The notes under the pieces: model-generated
The model's database searches: none
Seen by the model: only the letters and a program-made list of their open reading frames with translations
What the model was told of the DNA's origin: nothing
Position numbers and translations under genes: made by a program
Shown: positions 10,387 through 18,451 of the stretch, piece by piece
Numbering within the stretch: the stretch's first letter is position 1
How the letters are laid out: the number at the start of each line of letters is the position of its first letter
Assembly (NCBI RefSeq): GCF_900110245.1
Contig: NZ_FOCZ01000011.1
Coordinates: 183,243-247,242, forward strand
Reading direction: 5' to 3'
DNA from: Niastella yeongjuensis
GTDB lineage: Bacteria; Bacteroidota; Bacteroidia; Chitinophagales; Chitinophagaceae
Length of the DNA: 64,000 nucleotides

Positions 10387-10764
10387 TTACTTAACTTCTA
10401 CTTCAGCGCCAGCTTCTTTCAGCTTAGCAACCAGAGCGTCAGCATCAGCTTTGCTGATACCTTCTTTAACTGGTTTTGGAGCACCATCAACTAAGTCTTT
10501 AGCTTCTTTCAGACCAAGACCAGTCAATTCTTTAACCACTTTAACTACGTTCAGTTTGTTAGCGCCACCGTTTTTCAGGATAACGTCAAACGCAGTTTTT
10601 TCTTCAGCGGCAGCAGCGCCACCACCAGCAGGACCAGCAGCAACAGCTACAGCAGCAGCTGCAGGCTCGATGCCATACTCGTCTTTCAGGATTTTTGCTA
10701 ACTCGTTAACTTCTTTAACAGTCAGGCTTACTAACTGCTCAGCGAATGCTTTTAAATCTGCCAT
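10387..10764 (-). CDS. rplL: 50S ribosomal protein L7/L12
   Basis: Stalk protein of the large ribosomal subunit that recruits translational GTPases. The 125-residue sequence has the N-terminal dimerisation helices ([19 protein letters not shown]), an Ala/Gly-rich flexible hinge (about 35-52) and the conserved C-terminal domain ([30 protein letters not shown]). It is the last gene of the rplK-A-J-L unit, 109 bases after rplJ, and is followed by a strong terminator rather than by rpoB as in most bacteria. Confidence 0.98.
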   Translation of the reverse strand: MADLKAFAEQLVSLTVKEVNELAKILKDEYGIEPAAAAVAVAAGPAGGGAAAAEEKTAFDVILKNGGANKLNVVKVVKELTGLGLKEAKDLVDGAPKPVKEGISKADADALVAKLKEAGAEVEVK

Positions 10765-10873
10765 TGTTGTAAATTTTTCCCGCCTTCATTGCCTGTGCTC
10801 CGGCGGAGTTTAAAAAAATTTGTTTCCAATAACCCACAGGCATGGGTTAATATGTTGAGAATACGTTCAGTAA

Positions 10874-11416
10874 TTACTGAGCGCGGTCTTCTAATGCTTT
10901 GATCAAACCAGCCAGTTTGTTGCCAGCGTTCAGGCCGCTGATAACATTCTTTGCAGGAGATTGCAACAGACCAATGATTTCCCCGATAAGGTCGTTTTTG
11001 CTTTTCAGGGTAGTCAGGGTAGTCAGTTGATTGTCGCCCAGGAATACATCACCATCGATGAAAGCAGCTTTCAACTCTGGTTTCACCGCAACCACTTTAC
11101 CTTTGGTATTGGCGGCGCGGAAGTCGCTGATGATCAATGCGGGTTCCTTGGCGTTATCGCTGAACATCAGGGCAGTTACGCCGTTCAGTGATTCAAACAT
11201 GCCAGCAAATCTTTTCTCGTCCAGGGCTTCCAAAGCCTTACGGATGAGGGTATTCTTGGCCACTTTCATTTCAACTTTCTTGTTGAAACATGTCCGACGC
11301 AGGTTAACTACCTGTTCAACTGTCAAAGATTCTGTATTGGTAACATAGAAATTGTTGTATTGAGAAAATTTCTCTTTCAATACTTCAATTACTTCGTTTT
11401 TTTCCTGTTTTGTCAT
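10874..11416 (-). CDS. rplJ: 50S ribosomal protein L10
   Basis: L10 anchors the L7/L12 dimers to the ribosome at the base of the stalk. I place the start at 11416 (MTKQEKNEVIEVLKEKFSQY, 180 residues), because L10 proteins normally begin with this helix. An upstream in-frame ATG at 11440 would add eight residues (MNQQKFSV) and cannot be excluded. Family features include NTESLTVEQVVNLRR and the C-terminal L12-binding helix ending LIKALEDRAQ. It lies 71 bases after rplA (counting from 11416) and 109 bases before rplL. Confidence 0.96.
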   Translation of the reverse strand: MTKQEKNEVIEVLKEKFSQYNNFYVTNTESLTVEQVVNLRRTCFNKKVEMKVAKNTLIRKALEALDEKRFAGMFESLNGVTALMFSDNAKEPALIISDFRAANTKGKVVAVKPELKAAFIDGDVFLGDNQLTTLTTLKSKNDLIGEIIGLLQSPAKNVISGLNAGNKLAGLIKALEDRAQ

Positions 11417-11487
11417 AACGCTAAATTTTTGTTGGTTCAACTCATAATTCCGGTTTGGCCGAAACTACTTCGTCGCGTTATTAAAGT

Positions 11488-12183
11488 TTAGTTCATTAAA
11501 GATTTTGTCTCTACTGCAATAGCCGGGCTCATAGAGCTAGCCATAAACACGCTTTTCAGGTAAGTACCTTTTGCAGAAGATGGCTTTGCCTTGATGATTG
11601 CGTCGATCAGCTGGTGGCTGTTCTCGGCAATTTTCTCAGGGCTGAAGCTTACACGGCCGATAGAAGCGTGGATGATACCAGCTTTATCAACTTTGAAAGC
11701 GATCTTACCACCTTTCATGTCGTTTACAGCAGCAGCTACATCATTGGTAACAGTACCTGTTTTAGGGTTAGGCATCAGGTTACGTGGACCTAAGATCTTA
11801 CCCAGTTTACCAATTTTAGGCATTACAGCAGGGGTAGCGATGATAACATCTATATCAACCCAGCCACCTTCAATTTTTTGAACAAACTCATCCAGGCCAA
11901 CAAAATCGGCGCCGGCTGCTTTTGCATCAGCTTCTTTATCGGGCGTACATAAAACCAGTACTCTTTTTGTTTTACCGGTACCATGAGGCAGGATAACAGT
12001 ACCACGAATAGCCTGGTCGGCTTTCTTGGGATCAACACCCAAACGGATGTGAATGTCTACCGATGCATCAAACTTGGTTGTATTTATGGTTTTCACGATA
12101 GAGGAAGCCTCTTTCAGTGAATACAGTTTATTTTTATCGACTTTCGCGTCGACTGCTTTTCTTTTTTTAGGAACTCTTGCCAT
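11488..12183 (-). CDS. rplA: 50S ribosomal protein L1
   Basis: L1 forms the mobile stalk on the E-site side of the large subunit and helps deacylated tRNA leave. It often represses its own operon by binding the mRNA leader. The 231-residue length is normal. The signature region is readable ([20 protein letters not shown]), followed by the conserved C-terminal [20 protein letters not shown]. It follows rplK by 45 bases in the same unit. Confidence 0.98.
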   Translation of the reverse strand: MARVPKKRKAVDAKVDKNKLYSLKEASSIVKTINTTKFDASVDIHIRLGVDPKKADQAIRGTVILPHGTGKTKRVLVLCTPDKEADAKAAGADFVGLDEFVQKIEGGWVDIDVIIATPAVMPKIGKLGKILGPRNLMPNPKTGTVTNDVAAAVNDMKGGKIAFKVDKAGIIHASIGRVSFSPEKIAENSHQLIDAIIKAKPSSAKGTYLKSVFMASSMSPAIAVETKSLMN

Positions 12184-12228
12184 TGTAATTCAGTTTTACG
12201 AGCCCCGTGTTACCGGGACAGTGAACAA

Positions 12229-12672
12229 TTAATTTTCCCAGGGAGCTTTACCATCCACGGTAAGACCCATGCTGCGGGCTGTACCAGCCACCATGCGCAT
12301 AGCACTTTCCAGGGTGAAACAATTCAGGTCGGGCATTTTGTCTTTTGCAATAGCCTCTACCTGGTTCCAGTTCACTTTACCAACCTTATTACGGTTAGGC
12401 TCTTTAGAACCGCTTTGCAGTTTAGCAGCTTCCAGCAACTGAACGGCTGCAGGAGGAGTTTTAATTACAAACTCGAATGATTTGTCGGAATAAACGGTGA
12501 TTAACACGGGAAGTACTTTTCCCATTTTATCCTGCGTGCGGGCGTTGAATTGTTTGCAGAATTCCATGATATTGATACCCTTGGAACCCAGTGCAGGACC
12601 TACAGGAGGAGCCGGATTTGCCTGGCCGCCTTTTACCTGTAGCTTTACGAAGCCGGTAATTTCTTTTGCCAT
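12229..12672 (-). CDS. rplK: 50S ribosomal protein L11
   Basis: L11 belongs to the GTPase-associated centre and binds 23S rRNA near the thiostrepton site. The 147-residue protein carries the conserved Pro-rich linker region ([20 protein letters not shown]) and the C-terminal RNA-binding domain ([15 protein letters not shown]). It is the first gene of the rplK-A-J-L unit and has its own promoter about 120 bases upstream. In the ancestral order nusG would lie directly upstream; here a terminator and a histone-like gene intervene. Confidence 0.98.
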   Translation of the reverse strand: MAKEITGFVKLQVKGGQANPAPPVGPALGSKGINIMEFCKQFNARTQDKMGKVLPVLITVYSDKSFEFVIKTPPAAVQLLEAAKLQSGSKEPNRNKVGKVNWNQVEAIAKDKMPDLNCFTLESAMRMVAGTARSMGLTVDGKAPWEN

Positions 12673-12791
12673 GTTTACTGATTTATTGGTTCAAACGATG
12701 GTTCGCTTTGCCGGAGGGCTAGGCTACTTGATCTCCCAAATTCCTCTGATCCCCTTTTTGGGGAACTAAAAAGAACTTTCTTTTGGGGCTG

Positions 12792-12822
12792 CAAAGCTAA
12801 GAAAAGATGTTTTATAAACAAA
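12792..12822 (-). promoter_or_regulatory. rplK operon promoter, Bacteroidota -33/-7 type
   Basis: On the minus strand the -33 element TTTG (12819-12822) and the -7 box TAGCTTTG (12792-12799) fit the consensus exactly, with 19 bases between TTG and TA. The predicted start near 12786 gives a leader of roughly 110 bases. Confidence 0.8.
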
Positions 12823-13107
12823 CCTTTTTTTTACCCCTTAAATCCGGCTGTAAGATAGGCCAAATCCAAAGTTCCGGGTGCTATTAGGTTATTTAGTTCT
12901 ATGTTCTCAGTTCTTTGTTCTTCGGCGAAACGATACCATCCTCCTCCTATAGGCAGAGGGCTTGCAGGATCAGCGATAGACGTTCAGCATCGGTTGCCGC
13001 GATGGCGCCAGCCCCGCGAAGAGGTGTATTGGCTTACATCTGTGGGTTGTATTGGGTTTCCAGCCTACAGCTTAGGGCTGTTCCGCCTTGCGGCCTACTG
13101 CCCTTCT

Positions 13108-13140
13108 TCCCATTGCCCATTGCCTATTTCCCATTGCCCT
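13108..13140. repeat. imperfect tandem CCCATTGCC repeats
   Basis: Three imperfect copies of a (T)CCCATTGCC unit occur close together in the non-coding region, with an intervening TATTT. It looks like an intergenic simple repeat, not a CRISPR array. Confidence 0.5.
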
Positions 13141-13731
13141 CTCCCCTTTTTTAACAGCACCCCTAACTACCTTCCTCTGCCACCTCATAAAAACACCGCT
13201 TCTCCTTATACAACTACCATACATTACTCAACGTTATTTGAACATATACTACCTTTGTGCTTGCTTATTTATCGATCATTGAAGTGTTACTGCCGGTTAA
13301 ACGCTTTATTAAATTTCAAGTAAGAATAAAGTATGCCATAACCTGTGGCCGACAACGAACCAACGACAGCTTCCATACAGGTATTCAGCCACCATTTTTA
13401 ACGCCCGACCTGCTTATACAGCCGGCCTGTTCACGCGCTGAAACCCAGCACCGGAGAGGGTTTCACAGTAGATGAGGGTTTAACCACAGCTTACCTGTCT
13501 GTATAGTGCCGGTACATTAAAAACACATCACAATTACTCATAAATGATGGCCGGGGTTTTGCAAGAACAAACACATAAAACAGCCCGGTTGCCCTTTATA
13601 AAGAGGGATCACTGTTAGCAAAAAAGGGGGAGTTTTTTATAATTTGAATTTTTATACGTAGCTTTTGCGTTTATTTAGTAATAACGCTTCTTCTATAGAA
13701 ATTAACCAACAACAAAAAACACATCAACACT

Positions 13732-14343
13732 ATGGCCAAAGCAAAGAAAAAAGCAGCAAAAAAAGCCGCACCTAAGAAGGCAGCTAAGAAAAAATCACCG
13801 GCCAAAAAAGCGGCTAAGAAAGCCGTGAAGAAGGCTGCCAAAAAAGCTGCCAAGAAAGCTGCTAAAAAAGCCGCTCCTAAGAAAGCTGCAAAGAAAGCAG
13901 TGAAAAAAGCCGCCAAGAAAGCCGCTCCTAAAAAAGCAGCAAAGAAGGCAGCCAAGAAAGCAGCGAAAAAAGCAGCGCCCAAAAAGGCCGCTAAAAAAGC
14001 CGCTAAGAAAGTTGCTTCAAAAGCGCCCGTTAAAAAGGCAGCAAAAAAAGCAGCACCTAAAAAGAAAAGAGCTGTATCAAAACCAGTAGCTGAAGCCGTT
14101 CAGGATGAAGTGATCATTATGCCTCCTGTAATGGACGAGGATGATGCCGTTGAAGAAACAGAAGTTGATATAGATGTTGATACTGACGACAACGACGATA
14201 CCGAAGTAGATATTGAGATCGATGATGTAGAAATCGACACTGATTCTGACGATGATGACAACGACAATGAAAACGTCGGGGAAACTGTTGAAGACGACAT
14301 GGACGATGAAGATGATGAGGATGATGAAGATGAGCAGATGTAA
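13732..14343 (+). CDS. histone H1-like Lys/Ala-rich protein with acidic tail
   Basis: Probable nucleoid-associated protein. The first ~125 of 203 residues are almost pure Lys/Ala/Pro repeats (units such as KKAAKKA and APKKAAKKA), like the C-terminal tails of eukaryotic H1 and bacterial Hc1/AlgP-type proteins, and should bind DNA non-specifically. After a short bridge (QDEVIIMPPVMDEDD) the last ~80 residues are almost pure Asp/Glu with few hydrophobics, ending DDEDDEDDEDEQM. This gives a strongly charge-separated chain with no folded domain. The acidic half may modulate DNA binding. It is transcribed opposite to its ribosomal neighbours, between the nusG terminator and rplK, and has its own terminator. 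An antisense frame over the repeats is a compositional artefact. Confidence 0.85.
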   Translation: MAKAKKKAAKKAAPKKAAKKKSPAKKAAKKAVKKAAKKAAKKAAKKAAPKKAAKKAVKKAAKKAAPKKAAKKAAKKAAKKAAPKKAAKKAAKKVASKAPVKKAAKKAAPKKKRAVSKPVAEAVQDEVIIMPPVMDEDDAVEETEVDIDVDTDDNDDTEVDIEIDDVEIDTDSDDDDNDNENVGETVEDDMDDEDDEDDEDEQM

Positions 14344-14378
14344 GCTAATCCATGTGATTTGCTTCAACCTAAAAGATT

Positions 14379-14406
14379 AACCTTTCCCGATGAGGAAAGG
14401 TTTTTT
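14379..14406 (+). terminator. terminator of the histone-like gene
   Basis: Arms AACCTTTCC (14379-14387) and GGAAAGGTT (14394-14402) flank a 6-base loop and are followed on the plus strand by a run of six T. It is 36 bases after the stop codon. Confidence 0.9.
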
Positions 14407-14465
14407 CTTGCCCAAACGTTTCCGGCCAACCGCTTAGTACCCCCATGTTTCATTGGGGAATGAGC

Positions 14466-14498
14466 AAAAAAAAACATCTGCCCGAAGACAGATGTTTT
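14466..14498 (-). terminator. terminator of the secE-nusG unit
   Basis: Arms AAACATCTG (14472-14480) and CAGATGTTT (14489-14497) flank 8 bases; on the minus strand a run of nine T follows. It lies 23 bases after the nusG stop and shows that rplK is not read through from nusG by default. Confidence 0.9.
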
Positions 14499-14520
14499 AT
14501 AGTATTTTATGAGCGAGGTC

Positions 14521-15087
14521 TTAGCTTAATTTTTCAACCTGCATGTAGTTCAGTTCTACCGGCGTTGAACGGCCGAAGATCTTCACCGTCACTTTCAGCT
14601 TCTTCTTCTCATCGTTCACTTCCTCAATGATACCATTAAAGTCGTTGAAAGGTCCTTCTATGATCTTGATGGTTTCACCAACAATAAATGGCTCACTCAT
14701 GCTCACACCACCGGTCTCTGCCATTTCATCCATTTTACCGAGCATTTTATTAACCTCGGCCTTACGCAGGGCAATGGGATTTTCCTTACCCAGAAAATGG
14801 ATCACATTCGTAGTATTCTTAATTGCTTCGCGTAAATCGTCAGAAAGTTTATTTTCCAGCACTTCAATCATAACATAGCCTGGGTAATAGTTTCTTTCAC
14901 GCATTACCTTTTTGCCATTCTGCACCTTATAAACCTTTTCCACAGGCAGAAACACTTGCTTCACTACCTCACCCCATCCTCCGCGGGAGATCTCTTTGTC
15001 AAGGTATTCTTTCACCTTGCGCTCTTTACCGCTCACCACCCGCAGCACATACCATTTAGTTTCTTGTTGTTGAGTAGCTTGTTCCAT
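14521..15087 (-). CDS. nusG: transcription termination/antitermination protein NusG
   Basis: NusG binds RNA polymerase and couples transcription to translation or Rho. I choose the start at 15087 (MEQATQQQETKWYVLRVVSG, 188 residues). The longer open frame runs through secE sequence and is not plausible. The NGN domain includes KWYVLRVVSGKE and NYYPGYVMIEV. The C-terminal KOW domain includes IVGETIKIIEGPFNDFNGII and ends NYMQVEKL. Spacing to secE is two bases, so the two are one unit, followed by a terminator. Confidence 0.97.
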   Translation of the reverse strand: MEQATQQQETKWYVLRVVSGKERKVKEYLDKEISRGGWGEVVKQVFLPVEKVYKVQNGKKVMRERNYYPGYVMIEVLENKLSDDLREAIKNTTNVIHFLGKENPIALRKAEVNKMLGKMDEMAETGGVSMSEPFIVGETIKIIEGPFNDFNGIIEEVNDEKKKLKVTVKIFGRSTPVELNYMQVEKLS

Positions 15088-15089
15088 TA

Positions 15090-15281
15090 TTAAAATAAAG
15101 AATAAATAAAATGAAGGGCCGACTGGGCAACCAGGTCCATAACCCAAACCACTCCGGTGATCAACAAGGTAGCTACCAGCACAATAACCGTAGACTGTTG
15201 TAATTGAGCCCACGTAGGCCAGGTCACCTTTTCAACCAATTCCCGGTATGATTCCCTGAGGTAAGTTGATATCTTATTCAT
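15090..15281 (-). CDS. secE: preprotein translocase subunit SecE
   Basis: Small membrane subunit of the SecYEG translocon. With the start at 15281 (MNKISTYLRESYRELVEKVT) it is 63 residues, the usual single-helix SecE size. The amphipathic helix with VTWPTW precedes one transmembrane helix (about 30-52, STVIVLVATLLITGVVWVMD). The longer frame would begin inside tRNA-Trp and is rejected. It lies between tRNA-Trp and nusG, the standard context. Confidence 0.95.
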   Translation of the reverse strand: MNKISTYLRESYRELVEKVTWPTWAQLQQSTVIVLVATLLITGVVWVMDLVAQSALHFIYSLF

Positions 15282-15308
15282 ATTCAAAGAATTATGGAAA
15301 TTAACCAG

Positions 15309-15379
15309 CACGGGCACAAGGATTCGAACCCTGATCAAAGGTTTTGGAGACCTCTATTCTACCGTTGAACTATGCCCGT
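15309..15379 (-). tRNA. tRNA-Trp (anticodon CCA)
   Basis: Minus-strand cloverleaf: acceptor ACGGGCA/TGCCCGT, D arm GTTCAACGGTAGAA, anticodon loop with CCA, T arm with GGTTCGAATCC, discriminator G. CCA is not encoded. It sits between tuf and secE, as in many bacteria. Confidence 0.95.
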
Positions 15380-15384
15380 AGAAA

Positions 15385-15426
15385 GCAAAGTACCTGGAAC
15401 TAAAAACCAAGTACTTTGCAAATATA
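15385..15426 (-). promoter_or_regulatory. hairpin and -7-like box upstream of tRNA-Trp/secE
   Basis: Perfect 9-base arms GCAAAGTAC (15385-15393) and GTACTTTGC (15411-15419) lie between tuf and tRNA-Trp. Without a long T run this is a poor terminator and may be a processing hairpin. Overlapping its right end, the minus strand reads TATATTTG (15419-15426), a perfect TAnnTTTG box; a TTG occurs 16 bases upstream, shorter than usual. It may start a tRNA-Trp-secE-nusG transcript. Confidence 0.4.
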
Positions 15427-15472
15427 CTAAACGCTTACCACTCAATAACCCTTTTCAGGGCCGAGGGGGCGA

Positions 15473-16660
15473 TTATTTCAGGATTTCAGTAACCTGACCG
15501 GCACCTACTGTACGGCCACCTTCGCGGATCGCGAATTTCAGACCTTTTTCCATCGCAATAGGCTGGATCAGTTTAATGTGCAGGTTGGTGTTATCACCAG
15601 GCATTACCATCTCAGTACCAGCTGGTAATTCTACTTCACCGGTTACGTCAGTAGTACGGAAGTAGAACTGAGGACGGTATTTGTTGAAGAATGGAGTGTG
15701 ACGTCCACCTTCTTCTTTGCTCAGTACATACACTTCACCTTTGAATTCAGTGTGAGGAGTGATAGAACCTGGTTTTACGATTACCATACCGCGGCGGATA
15801 TCTTTTTTATCAACACCACGTAACAGCAGACCAGCATTGTCACCAGCTTCACCTTCATCCAACAGTTTGCGGAACATTTCCACACCTGTTACAGTAGAAA
15901 CGAGTGGTTTTTCAATCAAACCTACGATTTCTACACCTTCACCTACTTTAATACGACCTCTCTCGATACGGCCGGTAGCAACAGTACCACGACCAGTGAT
16001 AGAGAATACGTCTTCAACTGACATCAGGAATGGTTGGTCAACTGGACGAGGAGGCAGAGGAATGTAAGTATCTACCGCTTCCATCAGTTCAATAACACAT
16101 TTAACCCATTTTTCTTCACCAGCCAGAGCGCCAGTTGCAGAACCTTTGATGATTGGAGTATTGTCGCCGTCGAAACCGTAGAAGCTTAATAGCTCGCGGA
16201 TTTCCATTTCAACCAGCTCCAGTAACTCTGGATCATCAACCAGGTCAACTTTATTCATAAATACCACCATACGAGGAACGCCTACCTGACGAGCAAGCAG
16301 GATGTGTTCTTTTGTTTGGGGCATAGGACCATCTGTAGCAGCCACAACCAGAATTGCACCATCCATCTGTGCAGCACCAGTGATCATGTTCTTCACATAG
16401 TCAGCGTGACCAGGGCAATCCACGTGTGCATAGTGACGATTAGCAGTTTGATATTCCACGTGCGCGGTGTTGATTGTGATACCACGCTCTTTTTCTTCAG
16501 GAGCTGCGTCGATTTCGTCATATTTTTTTGCCTGCGCCAGACCTGACTTAGCCAGGATGGTAGTGATGGCGGCAGTTAAAGTAGTTTTACCGTGGTCAAT
16601 GTGACCGATAGTACCAACGTTAACGTGAGGTTTATCCCTCTTGAAAGTCTCTTTTGACAT
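15473..16660 (-). CDS. tuf: translation elongation factor Tu
   Basis: GTPase that delivers aminoacyl-tRNA to the ribosomal A site. Full-length at 395 residues with all G motifs: G1 [15 protein letters not shown], the switch region [14 protein letters not shown]3 [20 protein letters not shown] and G4 NKVD. Domains II and III are complete and the end reads [15 protein letters not shown]. It lies downstream of four tRNA genes in the same order as the E. coli thrU-tyrU-glyT-thrT-tufB operon, and upstream of tRNA-Trp-secE-nusG. It is probably transcribed with the upstream tRNAs, since no consensus promoter box was seen between them. Confidence 0.99.
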   Translation of the reverse strand: MSKETFKRDKPHVNVGTIGHIDHGKTTLTAAITTILAKSGLAQAKKYDEIDAAPEEKERGITINTAHVEYQTANRHYAHVDCPGHADYVKNMITGAAQMDGAILVVAATDGPMPQTKEHILLARQVGVPRMVVFMNKVDLVDDPELLELVEMEIRELLSFYGFDGDNTPIIKGSATGALAGEEKWVKCVIELMEAVDTYIPLPPRPVDQPFLMSVEDVFSITGRGTVATGRIERGRIKVGEGVEIVGLIEKPLVSTVTGVEMFRKLLDEGEAGDNAGLLLRGVDKKDIRRGMVIVKPGSITPHTEFKGEVYVLSKEEGGRHTPFFNKYRPQFYFRTTDVTGEVELPAGTEMVMPGDNTNLHIKLIQPIAMEKGLKFAIREGGRTVGAGQVTEILK

Positions 16661-16871
16661 CGTTATCTGTTTTTAGTTGTGGTGTTTATAATTTATTAAA
16701 ACGAATCCTTTACACTCCTAACAGAGGAAAGGATTTTATGTAACCGGCACCAGAAAGCCTATGAAGCTTCCGTTGCGTCGCACACTTCATCTTTAGATCT
16801 ATACCCAGCCCTCTCCTCTTTCCGGTATCCTCCGGTCAGCAGCTGATATAGGGAAATTCAAAAAACTAATG

Positions 16872-16942
16872 AGTCGTTAGTGAGAATCGAACTCCAGACC
16901 TTCCCGATCATGATCGGGATGCACTGCCTGAGTTACAACTTT
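16872..16942 (-). pseudogene. decayed tRNA gene, duplicate of the adjacent tRNA-Thr
   Basis: The 3' half and flank match the tRNA-Thr(GGT) at 16967-17038: T loop and stem GTTCGATTCTCACT, acceptor TAACGAC, then TCATTAG. The copy is broken. The first three acceptor pairs are mismatched (AAAGTTG against TAACGAC), the D arm has lost two bases, the T stem is unpaired at its 5' strand, and the anticodon arm is replaced by the 18-base palindrome TCCCGATCATGATCGGGA (16902-16919). The resulting loop would be only six bases around CAT. I consider it non-functional, though it would be co-transcribed with tuf. Confidence 0.75.
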
Positions 16943-16966
16943 CATCAACATTTCAAAAATCTAATG

Positions 16967-17038
<72 letters not shown>

Positions 17039-17105
17039 TGATAGGTTTATGAGGCAAAAAAACCTAAAACCCAAAGAGCGGCTGGCGCTCTTAAACTCCT
17101 AAATG

Positions 17106-17178
17106 AGCGGAAGACGAGGTTCGAACCCGCGACCTACAGCTTGGAAGGCTGTCGCTCTACCAACTGAGCTACTTCCGC
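17106..17178 (-). tRNA. tRNA-Gly (anticodon TCC)
   Basis: Complete minus-strand cloverleaf: acceptor GCGGAAG/CTTCCGC, D arm GCTCAGTTGGTAGAGC, anticodon arm ACAGC-CTTCCAA-GCTGT, T arm GCGGG-TTCGAAC-CTCGT, discriminator T. Confidence 0.95.
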
Positions 17179-17240
17179 ATTTTAATGAGCCAATTAGCTT
17201 AAAGCTAATTCCCAATTGAAAAAGAACTTAACACGAATGT

Positions 17241-17267
17241 GCCCGCCTTTGCTAGTGCTTGGCGGGC
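17241..17267. repeat. GC-rich hairpin between tRNA-Gly and tRNA-Tyr
   Basis: Perfect 7-base arms GCCCGCC (17241-17247) and GGCGGGC (17261-17267) are separated by 13 bases. With no T run it is not a classical terminator; it may act in processing of the tRNA transcript. Confidence 0.5.
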
Positions 17268-17271
17268 CATG

Positions 17272-17354
17272 TGGGCAGGAGAGGAGTCGAACCTCTGAAG
17301 TCGAAAGACAGCGGATTTACAGTCCGCCCCATTTGGCCACTCTGGAACCTGCCC
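17272..17354 (-). tRNA. tRNA-Tyr (anticodon GTA)
   Basis: Class II tRNA with long variable arm on the minus strand: acceptor GGGCAGG/CCTGCCC, anticodon arm GCGGA-CTGTAAA-TCCGC, variable arm, T arm AGAGG-TTCGACT-CCTCT, discriminator A. Confidence 0.95.
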
Positions 17355-17391
17355 GGGAAATACCAAATTAAATTTGCAATGTGAATTGCTG

Positions 17392-17464
17392 AGCCACTTG
17401 TCGGAGTCGAACCAACGACCTACTGATTACAAATCAGTTGCTCTACCAACTGAGCTAAAGTGGC
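17392..17464 (-). tRNA. tRNA-Thr (anticodon TGT)
   Basis: Complete minus-strand cloverleaf: acceptor GCCACTT/AAGTGGC, D arm GCTCAGTTGGTAGAGC, anticodon arm ACTGA-TTTGTAA-TCAGT, T arm GTTGG-TTCGACT-CCGAC, discriminator T. It is the first gene of the tRNA-tuf unit. Confidence 0.95.
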
Positions 17465-17585
17465 GTATATTCTATCAAAAAACTTTCAATCTATTCCTCA
17501 AAACACCCGGCAAATTAATTGAAACTCAACCTAGTGTAGTGCTTCTCTCGCCTCATTTTCGCACCCTCTATTTTTTGAGGGATGG

Positions 17586-17593
17586 CAAAGGTA
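17586..17593 (-). promoter_or_regulatory. candidate -7 box for the tRNA-tuf unit
   Basis: The minus strand reads TACCTTTG, an exact TAnnTTTG match identical to the rpoB -7 box, about 120 bases before tRNA-Thr(TGT). The -33 position holds only a T-rich stretch without TTG, so the promoter is plausible but not certain. Confidence 0.5.
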
Positions 17594-17750
17594 GGAGAAT
17601 TTGTGTAACTGAAAAATTTTGATGGAGTTTTTTTTTCTAATTTTCAACGATTTGCAAAATCTTTCAAGGAACACCGTTATGCAGCTGCAAAAGTGGCGCT
17701 TTACAGGCAATTTTCCATGAAAAATTGAAACCTTTCTTGCAGGGACATAA

Positions 17751-17774
17751 AAAAACCTCCCCAAGGGGGAGGTT
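17751..17774 (-). terminator. terminator of hpf
   Basis: Arms AACCTCCCC (17754-17762) and GGGGAGGTT (17766-17774) close a tight loop, followed on the minus strand by a run of T (complement of 17751-17755 and beyond). It lies 54 bases after the hpf stop. Confidence 0.9.
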
Positions 17775-17827
17775 TTAGAAGGTGAACTTTGTATAATTTC
17801 TGAAAAAATAGATTAAGCGTTCTCAAC

Positions 17828-18127
17828 TCAGGCAGCTTGCTTCTCCTTTTGCCTCTTCACCTGGTTAACCAAAGATTCCAATGCATTCTCGAAAGACTCC
17901 TCAAAAGATTTGGAACTTGATTTCACAAAAAACTGGTGGCGTGGAACCTGGACTCTTATTTCTGCGACTTTGTCTTTTATCGTGTGCACCACATTATCCA
18001 ACTTCAGGTATACGTCAACCTTGATAATGCGGTCGTGAAAAGTATTAATTTTTTGAAGTTTACGATTAACATATTCGATCAATTTTGCATCAGCAGTAAA
18101 CCGCACAGACTGAATGTTTACGTTCAT
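17828..18127 (-). CDS. hpf: ribosome hibernation promoting factor, short HPF/RaiA family
   Basis: Binds the decoding region of idle 30S subunits and stabilises inactive ribosomes. The 99-residue protein covers only the HPF/RaiA domain (MNVNIQSVRFTADAKLIEYV, then HDRIIKVDVYLKLDNV and SKSFEESFENALESLVNQVK) and lacks the C-terminal dimerisation domain of long HPF, so it is the short type. It lies between the xerC-type recombinase and the tRNA-tuf unit, consistent with a translation-related neighbourhood. Confidence 0.93.
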   Translation of the reverse strand: MNVNIQSVRFTADAKLIEYVNRKLQKINTFHDRIIKVDVYLKLDNVVHTIKDKVAEIRVQVPRHQFFVKSSSKSFEESFENALESLVNQVKRQKEKQAA

Positions 18128-18451
18128 AACAATCGCATTTTAACAGTGAAACAATATTTAAACAATAAATGAAAGATCTGATTTTAAATACCACCATATT
18201 ATATTGAGTGAGAGTATAGAAGAGGTGGTTGACATGAGGATATTATACTACTACATAAGCTCCATATTTAATCTTTATGAAGATAATACAACAAGCCTGT
18301 ATTTCCAAATTAAAAATGCCCCGTAATTGTCAAATAAATGAGCTTTACTACAACAAAACCATTACCACTCTATTAGCATTTCTTTAGCATCTGTCAACAA
18401 ACAATTATTGTCATATTGCTACATGATCGTCCTCCATAAAATAGTCCGCTG
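18128..18451. other. xerC-hpf intergenic region
   Basis: This 324-base AT-rich gap holds no gene, no exact TAnnTTTG box and no clear terminator. ACCACC and GGTGGT elements near 18191 and 18225 could form a long-loop stem of doubtful significance. Confidence 0.4.

Larger units (their letters stand above)
12673..13731. other. 1.06-kb non-coding region between rplK and the histone-like gene
   Basis: It contains the rplK promoter and leader on the left. The rest has no convincing gene. Between about 12893 and 13145 lie low-complexity phrases: GTTCT/TGTTCT iterations near 12895-12922 and CCCATTGCC-type iterations at 13108-13140. Between them is a more GC-rich stretch that reads open in several frames but has no protein-like composition. 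An isolated -7-like box TACCTTTG occurs on the plus strand at 13250-13257 without a properly spaced -33. From 13300 to 13731 I see nothing further. Confidence 0.5.
17465..17827. other. gap between hpf and the tRNA-tuf unit
   Basis: This 363-base gap holds the hpf terminator and the candidate tRNA-tuf promoter. Short open frames here have no supporting features. Confidence 0.5.

Noticed and set aside
13108..13140. Possible CRISPR-like repeats
   Set aside because: Units are short, imperfect and without regular spacers, and no cas genes are present.
12901..13475. Plus-strand frames of 140, 79 and 72 codons in the rplK upstream gap
   Set aside because: Translations are Pro/Cys/Ser-rich without structure, overlap simple repeats and have no promoter in a sensible position.
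13671..13982. Minus-strand Ala/Phe-rich frame (GAAFFAAFLAAFF pattern)
   Set aside because: It is the complement of the Lys/Ala codon repeats of the histone-like gene; composition alone explains the open frame.
14521..15213. 230-codon version of nusG
   Set aside because: The first 42 codons are secE sequence in another frame; MEQATQQQETKWYV at 15087 is the family-typical start.
15090..15338. 82-codon version of secE
   Set aside because: Its 5' end lies inside tRNA-Trp; the ATG at 15281 gives a normal SecE.
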